Assembly (NCBI GenBank): GCA_019055375.1
Contig: JAHQIW010000954.1
Location: forward strand, 1-64,000
Origin: Parelaphostrongylus tenuis
Lineage: Eukaryota; Nematoda; Chromadorea; Rhabditida; Metastrongylidae
DNA length: 64,000 nucleotides
Direction of reading: 5' to 3'
Positions 11,350 through 23,575 of the stretch are shown piece after piece. The notes under the pieces are model-generated. The model saw nothing but the letters and a program-made list of their open reading frames with translations, had not been told where the DNA came from and searched no databases. The position numbers and the translations under genes were made by a program. How positions within the stretch are numbered: the stretch's first letter is position 1; each line of letters starts with the position of its first letter.

Positions 11350-11775
11350 CAAAACGAAAACTCCTGCGAAAGCAAGTTCCGTTTATAGTGCTCCTTTTTG
11401 TAAAGGGAACACAGATGCCTAAGAATGGTGTTCAAGATTGGGAGGCCTAGAAACATTGGCCACAATGACTGAGATTCCCCCGAATACTCCGAGGTGCCAG
11501 CTAGTCGCGAAATCGCAGCCGTTTATACGACAGTCTATGTGCACCATTACAGTGTATAATATGCGCTGACGATAGAGACGACGCCAGTATGAGTACGGGT
11601 AAATTTTCCTAGTTGCTTGCAAGGCGTATGGCGATAAGTGTATCGGAGAAGCTAGTAGGCCACTCTGCTTCCGTGTAAGGAAGCACGTAGTCGGCAAGCT
11701 TAAGGCTAAACCAAGTACCCCCACTAGGTTTCCCATAGTATTCAGACACATAACAGGGAGGATTTTAAAGTAGAG
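11350..11775 (+). mobile_element. Penelope-like element: 3' coding end with GIY-YIG
   Basis: In shifted plus-strand frames one can read the linker (IPPNT..CQLVA), the LYDSLCAPLQCIICA segment that precedes the nuclease, and the nuclease itself (IFLVACKAYGDKCIGEASRP then RVRKHVVGKLKAKPSTPTRF) up to a TAG at about 11773. The order and Cys spacing match Penelope-like retroelements, in which reverse transcriptase is followed by GIY-YIG. Frameshifts and stops mark it as a relic; I could not place the RT domain upstream. Confidence 0.75.
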
Positions 11776-12668
11776 GTATCATCCCTGAATAGGAACATAA
11801 GACCTCACCACGAAGGTTTCGGAAGCTTTCTGGATAAACTCTGTAATTGTAAACTTGAATCATAGGGAGGAATGTCGCGTAATCGCACGTAGTATGACAC
11901 AGTATATGATTGGAGTTTAGTGTGGGAAGTGCATTACGAATCCATGATTTATCTGCATGCTTGATCTCCACTTAAACAATTCAGTGGGTAACTCAGAAAA
12001 TGATGATTATGTTGCAAAGTTGTTTTGTGCTTTAAGCGAGTGAAAGGTAGGTTTGATGTTCCATGCTGTTTAATAAAGGGATTTCTTGAGTGAGTGGATG
12101 TGGATAACCTGATCCTTCCAGGTTCTGAAGGAGGGATACCACCAAAATATTAGCTGATCGATTAGAAGTACTAAGAATCGCGTTTTTAGCTTGCAGCAAA
12201 AAATCCGAATTTTGTGTGATTTTAGAAAATGAAGTACTCAATGTCTTCATACCACTTTTATCTTCGCAATAGTAAGCAAAACTACACCATGGTGCACTAA
12301 AAAAAACTTGCTTAAGACAGCTATTTCATTAAAAATGTATCTTGTCACTGATTATTCATTAATCCAACTAGTAATTGCGCACAATAATAAGAGAAATATA
12401 TTTTATAAATGACTTCTCTCAGTTATTTTTTTTTCAAATGGTTATTTCAGCATCAAACAGCAACGTCTAATATTTCTGATTGTGATAACTATGCTTTACA
12501 CGATGAATAAAGTGATAAAGTTCCATATTTCCAATAAAGAGGTTTCTGAGCTTGTTGTTGTGCTCTGCCTCAGATAAACTGGAAGACGGTATCATTGCAC
12601 CAAAGTTTCACGCTAACCATCTGTGTTTCAGTTCTTTGCATTTTATAACAAAACTAACTTTTGTCGCA

Positions 12669-12881
12669 TCAGTGGAAAACACCTCCTCTCTTATACGAAG
12701 TCGGTAATTCCTTCCAGGATATAACCTGAAATGACCAAAGTGACTTTCGATTGGTGAAGTTGCTGAAAAATAATCTCAACTTGATATCCGATTGCTCTCT
12801 TTCAATAAACATTATTCGAATTTCTTCCTCATATTCATTACACGGATCGACTTCCTCCTCAAGTTCTTCGGTACTTTTCGA
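12669..12881 (-). CDS. Candidate terminal exon, acidic protein
   Basis: After a strong acceptor (CTCCATCTTTCAG) the minus strand stays open for 70 codons to TGA at 12669: an acidic stretch (SKSTEELEEEVDPCNEYEEE), then a mixed region ending WKELPTSYKRGGVFH. No family recognised. An internal TTTCAG at 12727 could mark a shorter last exon in the same frame. Upstream exons not found. Confidence 0.4.
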   Translation of the reverse strand, partial: SKSTEELEEEVDPCNEYEEEIRIMFIEREQSDIKLRLFFSNFTNRKSLWSFQVISWKELPTSYKRGGVFH

Positions 12882-14339
12882 CTGAAAGATGGAGGTAAAT
12901 CTCACAAAGTCGGCACTGTTGGTTTTTAAGAAGTCTTTATGACAATGGCAGAACTACATTAGAAGGTTCCTTTTGCAAAAAATGATGAAACCTTTATATT
13001 TATGCCTCGACATTCAGCTAGTTTATTGCAGTCGTACTTCTCCTCGGTACAAGGAATTTGATCTATGTAGTACCAGGGTGATTTTCGATATTTGGTGTCG
13101 TTGTTTCGTTGATATAGGATTTGAAGCGTCTTGTGTAAAGTTCATCCTGAACGCAATTGTAATAGTTTTCATACCAATTTCAACTTGAACTTCATCCTTA
13201 AGTCAGTGATTTTTCATTTACCGAATTTCATGAAACTTGCAAGATTCTTTTGCCCAAGAGAAAGAAGGCCAGCCATGACATACGAACAAATGGGAAATTT
13301 AGAATCTGCGGCTGATATGAAGAAGAAAACGCTCTTGGCAAGCTCCTGCTCACATAGATTCTACTACGTTTTTTGATCCACCTCTATGACGTTTCTTGAA
13401 AAAAAGGTCGAGACAAAAGACTTAAGATGAAGTTCAAGTCTTAAGAATCATGCGAACAACAGTCGTATGCCCATAATAAAAAATAATAGAGTTTCTTTAA
13501 CACCAACGTATTTCTATTATGGATGAATGCTAGCCGTAAAAGACCTCTCTATATTCGTACCCGCAGAAAAATGCAGGGAGCAGATGGTAAAGAAATTTTG
13601 CTCAATAGATGTTCTCGTGACCATTCCAGGCATTATGTTTATGCATTGCCACCACCTTCTCCTTTATTCTAAAGTTGATAACAGAAACTTCTACATCGAT
13701 CTTCCCATACTACAATCCTTATTCCAGAGACCATAATCTTATGAAGAAGATAAAGATATTGCACATGATTCATTTTCCATACGTTTTGGCACTATCGAAA
13801 GCTTGAATAAGAACACATAGCATGTTATCTTCTTGAATTTACAAGGCGAAAACTATAAGTACTTCTCCAAATGACAGGGATTTTGCTGAATAGATTGCAT
13901 CCACACTGTAACGAAAATTATAAGGAGTCGTCACGAATACTTTTATAAACTGCAAGGAGGCATTTTAGGGCATTTTAGTAATGCAATCCTGCTAGATGTC
14001 CGAAATAAAAGCTGGTGAGCGGATTTTGAGGAACTGCGAGTTTTTGAGCTTATATTGAGGCCAAAGTCCTCTCACACAACAATTAGGTCTAATAGCACAG
14101 CATAATTTGGAGTCCAAATAGCAGTAATTTTGAGCGGTGCCCTCCTCAAAAAAAAATCGACTAAATTTATCCACAAAGATCCACTCTGCGAAGATGAACG
14201 ACCGCAGTCCATCGACTCTAATCAATAGGCTCTAAAGAAGACAGAGATGTTCAAACCTAGCCGAAGAAAACTCATATAATGACGTGTATGAGCTGAGCAA
14301 ACTAATGGCATGTATATTGGCACTTTATTGATCCATCTT

Positions 14340-14585
14340 CGCAGTCTTTCTCACTGCGAGGATCCCGGTACATATAGATTCCAGTTTGTTTGTCCTCTTC
14401 TTGAACGTCGCCGAATGGTTGAGCGAGTTTCCCTGCAAGCTCGAGGATAGCCTGGTTGTGGTGTTCCATAGGGGCACTCATTTGTTGACTGCCGTAAAGT
14501 GTTGGGAGCGGGCTTTAACCCGCGCTCGTAGCGACGAGCAGTGCAACCACTCAGCCACGGAGCCTCACCCTCCGAGGTCAGAAAA
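14340..14585 (-). repeat. tRNA-derived SINE, family 3
   Basis: On the minus strand the head reads CCGTGGCTGAGTGGTTGCAC (box A) and GCGGGTTAAAGCCCGC (box B); the body extends toward 14340. A related degenerate copy lies at 61.5-61.7 kb. It is not a tRNA gene: the anticodon arm is not regular and the element continues well past the tRNA-like part. Confidence 0.6.
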
Positions 14586-15489
14586 CTGGCATCACAGGCA
14601 TCACTTATCACATTAATAGCAACACTGACTCGTTATATCGCTAAGTCACTGAGAATAGCTGTGAAGGCCAGTTTATCATCATGTCCTTCTAATGATACTC
14701 AACAAAGTCGAATCATGATACTCCAAACAAGAAGTGGTCAGTGTCGAGAGTTTCTTCGAAAAGTTGCGTATTAGATCCATAATCTTTACGCAGCAGTTGT
14801 CTCGCCGTGGATCCGCTTACTGTGGCGCAGTGTAATGGTTGTGCATCTAAAGCAAGCCTGGCAGCTATTTAATAAACTTTATCAATATATTCATATCCCT
14901 CATTCTGATTATTTGATTGCTTCTAGAACAATGACGACTAGCAGCTCGACATTATTTTACAGAAATTTTGCTTACTAGCAGCCTGTAATTTATAACACCG
15001 TCGCACACCGAGACATTCAAGCACTTCCTAAAAGAATTTTGATTTTTTTCCTTTTAGACGGCAACAAAAGAATATTTGACCCCACTTGTTCGGCAAGTAC
15101 TTTTAAGGAGTGCTAGTAATATTTCGAAAGCATAGATCTCTGGCTCAAGCCGTACGTGGCCGGTTTTTCGATTCACCTTTTATATCGCTGTGAAATCCAA
15201 AATAGATATATGTTTCACACCTGCCGCTCCCCTTCACTTCTATCATGCGTATAATTCGTTGGAAGTACAAAAAGCATACGAACGTGCGGAGAAATATCAG
15301 CATCTGAGTCAATCATTTCATCTGGAGTTTCTTTCGAAGCGGGAGAAAAATTCCCAATTGAATAATGGGCTTCATTTCGCATGCTTAGCTTTCTAAGCCA
15401 TCGATCGATTGCCCGACCCCAATGCGTAGATTAACCGGTAAATAAGCTCACCGAATGTTTGAAGGTCGATCTTGATTTTCTTGCTACAT

Positions 15490-15700
15490 TGCAGTGAAAC
15501 GGTCTTTCCCAGAAAATAAGCACACCATTGGGATCATTGAAACTCGCGCTATCGAATGACCACTACTAGTCTATCGAAAGAGCTCTGTCTTTTGAACACA
15601 AATCTTCACTTTCTTCTATAGCACTATCGAAAGATCCTTCCCAAAAAGCAGATACAATTCTGAGTATTTCGAGACCTGTGCTATCGAGAGAGTACTAGCA
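15490..15700. repeat. Dispersed repeat (family R), two internal blocks
   Basis: Two similar blocks (GTCTTTCCCAGAAAATAAGC and GATCCTTCCCAAAAAGCAG, each followed by CGAGACC/CTCGCGCTATCGA) show internal duplication and resemble segments at 23.5 and 55.9 kb. Confidence 0.35.
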
Positions 15701-16165
15701 GTTTGAGGAGAGAGTTGTCCAGCGAAGTATAAGCGAGATAAGGAAAAAATGCGTGATCGTGTTAGACATAATTGTATTTTGAATTTTACAGCATTTTCTA
15801 CTGATGTATCGAAAAAGCGACCACATAAGTTTTAGTCAGAGATTTAACTTTCAAATGACGAATGACACTCCTTTGAAAATTCTTGCCCCGCGAATGAGGT
15901 CGAATATTCTTTTGTCGCCGTCTAACTTAGAAGTACCAGATTTCTAATGCACATTCGTATCGAAGAATATATAAATCTACGCATTGTGAATGCCATTTTT
16001 GGCAAGCAATTGATTATTCTATTGTTCATTAAGACGCTGGCAGTGTTTCTATATCGATAGCCATGTTGAAGGCTCTTCAGCCATTTGAGAAGAAAACTCT
16101 TTTCAATAGCGACAAAATCTCAAATTCATTAGAAAACTATAGCACTGTCATTCGAATGCTTCTCG

Positions 16166-16215
16166 CCAGCTGGTAGAGCGCCTGCCAGGCAGAAAATCAA
16201 CGCGGCACCCAGAAT
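16166..16215 (+). pseudogene. tRNA-like 5' half
   Basis: GCCAGCTGGTAGAGCGCC resembles the D arm and box A of a tRNA, but no T arm or box B follows, so this is at most a tRNA or SINE-head fragment. Confidence 0.3.
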
Positions 16216-16691
16216 GTCAAAGATGATGTACAACATTATCACAGAGCCATTTCTCGTGCTAGATTATTTGAGCTAAGCAGGAATTCGCACTAACAAAGAT
16301 CCATTTGGAGGTAAAAGTTGTCGCATCGAACAGGTGCCCTCCGGAAACTCCAATGGCTGCGCTTACTAATGACATAATGTGTAAAAATGTGCTTTGTACT
16401 CTAACACAAAGAGATAGAACTTGTCAAATATTTGTCGCTTGATTGTGAAGAGCAAACTCTCAAACATCAACCCATGTGATGGTAGTAGTAAGTTCCATTG
16501 CTGCAAATCTAACCATACTACGGAGACCAAAATTGTATCTAAAAATGCAATCAAGGATAAGCAAATGGCAGAAGCCACCTCTACCTATCAAGAAAACTCA
16601 TTTGAATTCAGACAAACCTTTCTACAAGTTTACGTAGGTTATTTGATACAAGTAGTGATGGCCTGAAAGAGCTCCAATACGACTTTCGTGA

Positions 16692-16713
16692 TAGTCGAGA
16701 GAGAGAGAGAGAG
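16692..16713. repeat. (GA)n microsatellite
   Basis: An uninterrupted run of GA dinucleotides. The flanks (16.6-17.55 kb) carry overlapping open frames on both strands that I could not assign. Confidence 0.9.
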
Positions 16714-17761
16714 AATCGTTGAACCAATTTTTTTACGCCAAGACCAAGACCAACCGCAGAGTACGCCATTCAAATGTCTATGTAAGTTAACATGCTCTGA
16801 ACATTCTTTAAGAAAGGAACTCTCAACAAGAAAGTGGTAAAGGACAAATCCTTGTTGATAGTCAATTCTCGAGAAACACTCAAGGCAATTAACTTCACCT
16901 CGTATTGTTAGAGCTGATGTGGACATTTGGGCTCTATAATGGCTTACGGTGGCATATCGATATATTAGGTCAGTAGTTCTATCCTCTGGAACAAGTCTCG
17001 CGCTAATTCATCCATCCAGAGCAATGGAAGAATTATTGAACTTCCACCGAGGGATTACATTGTAAGCCGTTTCTGTATTAGAAGAGAAACCTTAACTTCG
17101 GCGCTACAAATGCTCAACTCTGTTTAGTATTACACCAATCGACAACTGATGAAATGTTTGCATTTATTGAACTAACCTTATACTTCCTAGCTCTAGTTAG
17201 ATAACTAGCAGTCTCCCACATCGTTGAGAAAAGTGCCACCCCTCTTTCCCTATATGGGCTTATCGACATCATCTTTTGGAATTTATCGTCTACAGCATTT
17301 CTATCCCAAGGATGTATCTGAACTAGTATTCGAACAGTCACATGTTCCATTTAATTGCCGAGTAGCACCGAACAAAGACTTTCGACAAAAAATGTCACAC
17401 AGAGAAACACTCACAGGCTTGTTGTTATCTATCTTCATTAGAGAAAGATACCCTCGGGCGAACTTTAACTGCCCATAGAGTGTTACTGAAATTGATATCA
17501 TTAACTTTTGTCTAGCTATGAAGTGTATTGATTGAATGATGAAAACCATTTCCTATCCGGTGTGTATAACATCCCACATAACCGTCTCGAACAGCAACAA
17601 GCCGAACAGCAAGACCAATCATCCCAGCTTATGTCGATCTTAAGTAATTTAGTAAGCCACCTATGTTAAAACTCAGCTCCTCTACTTTTTACCAAACTGA
17701 GTTTGCTCGACATAAGAGTCGTTGTAATTTCTGCTTATTTTATTTCCTGAAATTCTCAAAG

Positions 17762-17972
17762 TTTATCAATAAGCTAAAATCCACTTTGGTAACAAATCGA
17801 AAGTCCTCGGCAATCAGACAATGTGAGGCTCTCGTTCACGGTTGGATCACAATACTATCAGATATAGACCGCTACCCAAAAGGTGAGTAAAGATATATCT
17901 TTGCACTCACTTACTATCGAATACAAACCTTTAGATTCGACTTTGTGTCGAGAATTGGGAGTTTCTGCATAA
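17762..17972 (+). CDS. Candidate last two exons of a gene
   Basis: The penultimate exon ends at 17882 with ..HGWITILSDIDRYPK and a GTGAGT donor. A 52-nt intron ends in AAACCTTTAG at 17934. The last exon completes the split codon (G|AT) and reads STLCRELGVSA to a TAA at 17972. Phase continuity plus typical intron length make the 3' end credible. The 5' boundary is uncertain: I used the CTCAAAG acceptor at 17761, but the frame is open back to 17663. No family recognised. Confidence 0.5.
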
Positions 17973-17999
17973 TCTTTTCTGATTTCTTTTTCTCGAGAG

Positions 18000-19560
18000 C
18001 ACGCACTTTGATATCCGAATACTTTAGCAGTCTCTTCTCTGCAAATATTATTTAAATGTTTAAAAAAGGGAAAAAAACTGTAGATGGTTTGCATACATTT
18101 TAAATTAATAACAGTGCTTACCATTTACAATATTGTCGACATTAATGACCACTCCCAAACTTCTCGGCTCGTTGTCAACCATCTATAAGCTTTGCAAGCA
18201 TTTCATGACTGTTTAGCACAGCAAAGTGCAGTACTAAGCCTTATAATCGCTTGAAAATAATAGAGACGCAGCTGTGACTTTGACTGTTTGAACTTTTGAA
18301 TCATTTACTAGAATACATTGTATAATTTTCCACTAAGTAATGATCTCTACATTCTTAGCATCCAGCATAGCCAGTCGAATAAAAATAGCTTGGTAAAGTT
18401 CATATCGAATCACCGATTATGGAAAAGAGTTGTTCAATTCAAACATTGGTGCTCATGATCTAAAAACTAAGTGATAAATTAGAAACAGATGAGCTTAGTA
18501 ATACAAACTGCTCCATTTGTAAAGAACTAAAATTCATCTTAAAGTCAACTTAAATTCAATCCATCTATCTGTGAGACGTGTAAGTTATTGTTTTCCAAAA
18601 ATTTGCTCTTTGCTTCATTAGAGTATCAGCTTCAAGGTGATAACAAAAAGTTCTAATGTCACTAGGACAACGAACCTTGCGATGATGACTTAGAGACATT
18701 TAATCTCAAATTTTGAGATACCACGAGAAAAAAGTATTAAATTGGTTAATTTGCGACCTAAGCGGCACTTGTAGATAATGCTTATACCATTAGGTACCAG
18801 TGCGCGAAAAAAAATCCAGTAGAAATCACTTTACTTAAAAAGCAATTATAATTCGATAATCACATAACTCACTCATAAAACGCTCAACAACATGTGATTA
18901 TCAGATCAATATTTAGTCAGTAACTATCTTTCCATGCTTTTACCACGGATTGTACATCGAAATTATACCTATAGATTTGTGCATGAAGTAGGACATTCGC
19001 TTCTCACTTTGTACTATAGCGGAATGAATGACATAAATCTGTAGATTTTCTTATTTTATCTCATAATTCTTCTTTTGTACAACTTGACTTCGTGTAAAGC
19101 TACTAAGAAAATTTGCATAATAGTAATAAAAACATTAATGTAGAAATGGCGACTTCAGAGTGTCAGAAAGGGGACAAACCCGTGACAGTATAAATTTTAG
19201 AGTGGCAAAACCATCGAACAACTAAGACTACTTAACTCATCCAAAAACTAGGCGGTCTTGATCATGAATCGAACACAAGATATTTTCTCAATAAATATGC
19301 CATAACTTTTACCGATTTTACTCATTTTTTAGCCTTTTCTCTCCTTAAAGATTGTTTCACCAGAATTACGAAAGTTTGATAGATATCCGTACACCACCGA
19401 ACAACCACAACCGCCTGGTGCAAATTCGGATTCATAAGTGCTTAGGAGTCTAAATTCATTCAACTTTCACGATAAACGTTGAAGATTGTGACACAGGAGA
19501 GAGATCGGCTTATTTCAATGCGAGATTGAGAAGCGCATTGTTCTATTGAGTAGAAAGAAC
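18000..19560. other. No supported feature
   Basis: Very AT-rich spacer without open frames or recognised repeats. Confidence 0.6.
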
Positions 19561-20084
19561 AAAAAGCACACTACAAAACGCCGGCTTTTTTAAACCTACT
19601 TAATTCATGAGGCGTTGATTGGGGAGTTTTCCTAACTTTCCAGTTTACTTTGATAGCCGAATGACTACAGAATAGTTGATATGGAATTGTTCGGTAACTT
19701 CTGGTGAGTAGGAGAAATAGCTCGCATAATCGTATCAAGTTATCTAGGAAGCTGACTGATCTACAGAGTCTGTATATCCAGGCTGAGCTGAATCTGTGTT
19801 TCACCCATCCCATGGGCGCACACTACCACTGCATCACTGAGAAGACCGCTCTGTTACCACTTTTTCTGCGATACAAGGCATCGAAGCTGTCAGCAACCAG
19901 GTGTCAACTGTTTTGGTCCAGCAAACACATGTCGGCAACATACACTGTTAGCTTGACAGCTATTGAATACATAAACTCTATAATAACTCTTATTGTACCA
20001 CTCTATGATAATGCTATGATGTTATCATTAGACAACCGGGTGCGCTTAGTGTCAAACCCGCTGACAGTTGGTTTCTAGTAGCTG

Positions 20085-20270
20085 CGATTCCTTGTGTCGC
20101 AGAAAGAGTGATGAGAGAGCAAGCGTCTAAGTGGTGCAGTGATACCACGCGTCCTCGATTTGGGTGAAACGCAGGATCACCTCACGCCTGAACCTGCAAG
20201 TTTTGTATATTGCTCAACAGTCTTGGAAATACAAATATGACACCATAACGCTGCTATAAAAAAGGGTGAT
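20085..20270 (+). repeat. Degenerate SINE, family 1
   Basis: GTCGCAGAAAGAGTGATGAG leads into a tRNA-like head (GTCTAAGTGGTGCAGTG; box B-like CGCAGGATCACC) and a faint tail (ACACCATAACGCTGC). Strongly diverged from the other copies. Confidence 0.45.
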
Positions 20271-20606
20271 TGAGTTTCCTTGTTCTGAATTAGGTGCTGA
20301 CTACTTTCGGTGCTCGCTCAGTACCACGTCAAGGCTACCGTTTCCATGAAAACCATTGTTAACACTGCGCTGTGGGTTTATCATCATTTCTTGACTCAAA
20401 TGCTAATGCTACCAGATTTCCAGATATTTAAGAACGAGATAAAGAGCACTGTTCGTGTTTTTTTTTTGTAATGGCATCATTTTCATAATGTAAAAAGGAT
20501 GTAAAAAAGAAGCACTTATTCATTATTGAAAAGAAATCTAAAGAGAGAATTGCGAAGTATAATGGTCTGTGTAACGTAACCACATTCATTCAAAATTTTG
20601 TTCCAG

Positions 20607-20828
20607 TATTATATGCTCATTCCAACAATGAAGAGCTACGATTATTTTCTTAACGTAGTCAGAAAGTCCGAGATTTTGAGAAAAGGACGGAAAGATGGAA
20701 GATTTCGTGGCAATTATAATACTCTGTATGGGGAAAAAATCTGTATGCCTGCGAATGATATGTCTCAAAAAACCCTGAGTAAATTGCACAACTCACGACA
20801 GAACACATCAATGTGGCCCACGGTTTAA
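20607..20828 (+). CDS. Candidate terminal exon, basic protein
   Basis: Follows a TTTTGTTCCAG acceptor and stays open 73 codons to TAA at 20828. The product is basic and polar (SYDYFLNVVRKSEILRKGRK, then DGRFRGNYNTLYGEKICMP). The minus strand is also open here, so coding sense is judged from the acceptor and composition only. Function unknown. Confidence 0.35.
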   Translation, partial: YYMLIPTMKSYDYFLNVVRKSEILRKGRKDGRFRGNYNTLYGEKICMPANDMSQKTLSKLHNSRQNTSMWPTV

Positions 20829-21224
20829 TTGCACTTGTCGAATTGGACATTGGTAGTGTTACCATGTATGGATTGATCTAATTATACGAAAAAGATTAGT
20901 TAATCAACCATCGCAGGATTCGACTACTGACTAGAAGAAGTCTACCCAAGTTCGTTTGTGACCAGTTTGTACCAAGAATGAGAGCACTATTTTCAAAAAA
21001 TATGATTTAAATTTCCTTCTTAACTGAGAAACAAACGCACGCTATCACTGACAAGCAAGTGATCTGATACTTTGACGTTGCGAAATTCATTGATAACGCA
21101 TATTGTTCTCTATTCGTACTAATAGACTAGTACAATGTTGTTGAAAAGTTAGAAAGATTGCCGAATAACACTTCTACAATAATGTCGCGCTTAGCCATAT
21201 AATAAAAGTATTTATATAATATTA

Positions 21225-21752
21225 GTTTGCTCAATAAATTTTGGCACTAAGTCAAAAACTTCAAATTTGTTAACTAGAAGTAATTATACTGCAAAAATTT
21301 AATATAGTTCAACTGCGCATTTCCTTGTGAACATTTTAGTATGAAACTTGCGTAAACTTGCTTTATGATGGAGCTGTCTTAAGAACAAATTCGTTTGCTA
21401 CTCGAAAATGCTAGTGAAGTGGTGCGCAAGACTAATGGAGTTTGGACCGATGATACGGTTACAGAAAGGACGGCTAAGAACTGGTTCACAAGGTCAAAAG
21501 CTGGAAGGAGAAGTTTGGAAGATCAGTCGCGCTCGGGCCGTCCACAGGAAGCTCCACTAATCTTGTGTTTAATAGCAAGTGAAATTGTTCACTCGACAGC
21601 TCCATCTTGAAGTAAGTATGAGCATGTTGTGTACCAAAATGTTCGCAAGAAAATGAGCAATTGAAGATTATAAAGATCATGCAAGTCTAGTTTTTTTCTG
21701 AATAATAAATTTGGTGTTTGCTGCTTTAGTGAAAAAAACTTATGGAACAACC
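21225..21752 (+). mobile_element. Palindromic mariner derivative, copy A
   Basis: Both ends carry the same mariner-type terminus: GTTTGCTCAATAA at the left and the reverse complement of GGTTGTTCCATAAG at the right, with TA at the left border. Both arms run on into the start of a transposase frame (ATGGAGCTGTC on each strand, facing inwards). The plus arm continues into the HTH region (NGVWTDDTVTERTAKNWF ... SLEDQSRSGRP), and the frame ends at the junction with the inverted arm (CTCCACTAATCTTGTG). The catalytic domain is absent. The same layout and junction occur at 56.9 kb. Confidence 0.8.
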
Positions 21753-21995
21753 TGATAAAATCAACGCCGAACAACCACATTTTACGAGAGTATTGAGATT
21801 ATCATGTGTTTTTCGATTAAACTAATTAATGCTAGCGATTTTTAAAATTTCTAGACAGAAGTTAGGAAAAATTCTGCCATTGGAAATGTTTTAATCTTGG
21901 ATTATTGTCTTATCAGGCCTTCTAAATGGTATGAATTCGTTAGTAAGAGAACTTTCACAATTTCAGTTAATGTAAGTCTTAATAGTACACCTTAC

Positions 21996-22111
21996 CATCA
22001 ATTTCCCATCTGGTTTCAAAATAAAGTTTTGTCGTTCTTTATGAGTAAACACACCAGTGTCTCTTCCAATAAGTTGAGGCCAAGCAGCATATTCAGAAAT
22101 ATTGAATTTAT
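21996..22111 (-). CDS. Candidate internal exon (possibly MATH-like)
   Basis: Minus-strand exon with acceptor TTTTTCGTTTAG and donor ATG|GTAAGG, 2 + 38 codons, reading KFNISEYAAWPQLIGRDTG and ending NFILKPDGKLM. The rhythm recalls the end of a MATH-type beta sandwich, but this is a weak impression, not a motif match. It could be a 3' exon of the large minus-strand gene at 26-31 kb, though its phase (needs 1 nt) does not follow directly from that gene's last exon I placed (ends in phase 0). Confidence 0.5.
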
Positions 22112-22423
22112 CTAAACGAAAAAAGTAAGCAAGTTATTCGTAAAAGTGGAGAATTCACGGTTTATTAGTTGAGCAGTGAATTTGTTGCTGAAGTACTTGC
22201 AAACAGAGATACATCCTCACCAAGGGTAGTCAATTGCATTCTTGTAACAATATCGGAGAGATACGTAACAACATCGGAATTTTCAACGCGGTCGATCATT
22301 CGCTGGGCTGGTTGAGATAGGAAGTCTCTATAACCGTTTTATCACTTTCCCGAAATGTATGCACTCTAGCTCAAAAATCATGAACTCGTATATTGAAATT
22401 ATATTTTTTCGTTGTATTTTCAG

Positions 22424-22484
22424 CAAAGACATTGAGCTGTCGGGGAAGCCTTTGAGGAGACGTGGCTCTACCTCGAAAATGTAG
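22424..22484 (+). CDS. Candidate short terminal exon
   Basis: After TTGTATTTTCAG the frame reads KDIELSGKPLRRRGSTSKM to TAG. Basic C-terminus; no upstream exon placed. Low certainty because of length. Confidence 0.28.
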
Positions 22485-23019
22485 TAAATATGCCCTCAAA
22501 AAGTTATGCTAGATTTTTAATGAATTAACGTGGGAATAGGCGTTAGATTACAATTAAACCATTTCTTTGTTGTTCACTACATCACAAGATTACATACTGT
22601 CCCTCTGACACAGAGGAAATGCTTTGCATTAAACACGTGGTCTTTCCTAGACCCGCTGCCGAAGGAAAACGTGGGCGCAAGTATCGGCCAGTTATTACTA
22701 CATCTGCCCACAAAAACGAAAACACTTAACTGGTATTTGACAGGCCTCCGAAAGTCATCTTATGGGCAAAAAATGCATTCAATGATGCTAAATAAAAAAA
22801 CAACAGCATAGGGAATTGCTAAGGGGTTATCGATATCAGCCAGGTGAAGTGCACACAGACCTTTATCGGCAACTCGTGTCGATACATCAGATTTTGATTA
22901 AGATTAATTAAAACTACATTCATGAAAAAGTGTTTTATGGTTAAAGTCGCTGACTGTAATTCATAGTTCAACTTTCTGGATGCAAAAACTTTGCGGCATT
23001 CATCGAATCTTCAATAATC

Positions 23020-23575
23020 ATTCGAGAACATCAATCTCGGTGCTAATACTGTACCTGTTTCTGGAGAAATTTCTTATGAGCTGCAACAGCAAAAATATGG
23101 TTGAGTTTGTTTCTTTATTTCGTAAACTCCTCCATTTCGCAGTTTCCATGCCTTTTGTAGCGAACTTATATAAGGAAGTTTGTTCTAACGTTTTTAAAGG
23201 CTTGCTATTTTATTTTCAATTACATTGCTGCAAACGCGCCGCAAAGCCTAAACCTAAGTAGCCTAAGCCGAAGAATGCGAAACGCAATTTTCCTTCGCTC
23301 ATCCAATACTCTATGAGTCCTTATCAAAAACCGAAAATAGCCTGTTTCAAATTCATCAAATAGCTACTAAGAAATTGCTGAAAGGTGATTCACAAGCATT
23401 AGCCACGTCGGTGCCATTTTTCGTGTCGGGAAATCTCATCCACATAACCATTCACTCACTCAGCCATGTAAAAAATGTACACTACGCGCAAACCTTGATT
23501 TCATCTCTGCTGCGCACTGAGAAGCCCTTTCAGAAAGCAGGTGTGGCTTCAAATTTGCAAAGATTTAAGCCATGA
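23020..23575. repeat. Dispersed repeat (family R)
   Basis: CTGCAACAGCAAAAATATGG and CGCACTGAGAAGCCCTTTC blocks align by eye with 55.7-55.95 kb and more weakly with 9.6 and 15.5 kb. Function unknown. Confidence 0.35.

Noticed and set aside
16639..17549. Chain of minus-strand ORFs possibly from an LTR-retrotransposon polyprotein
   Set aside because: No protease, RT, RNase H or integrase motif could be read in any frame.
23240..23265. GCCTAA/CCTAA hexamers resembling the nematode telomere repeat
   Set aside because: Only two or three imperfect units within 25 bp; not an interstitial telomere array.
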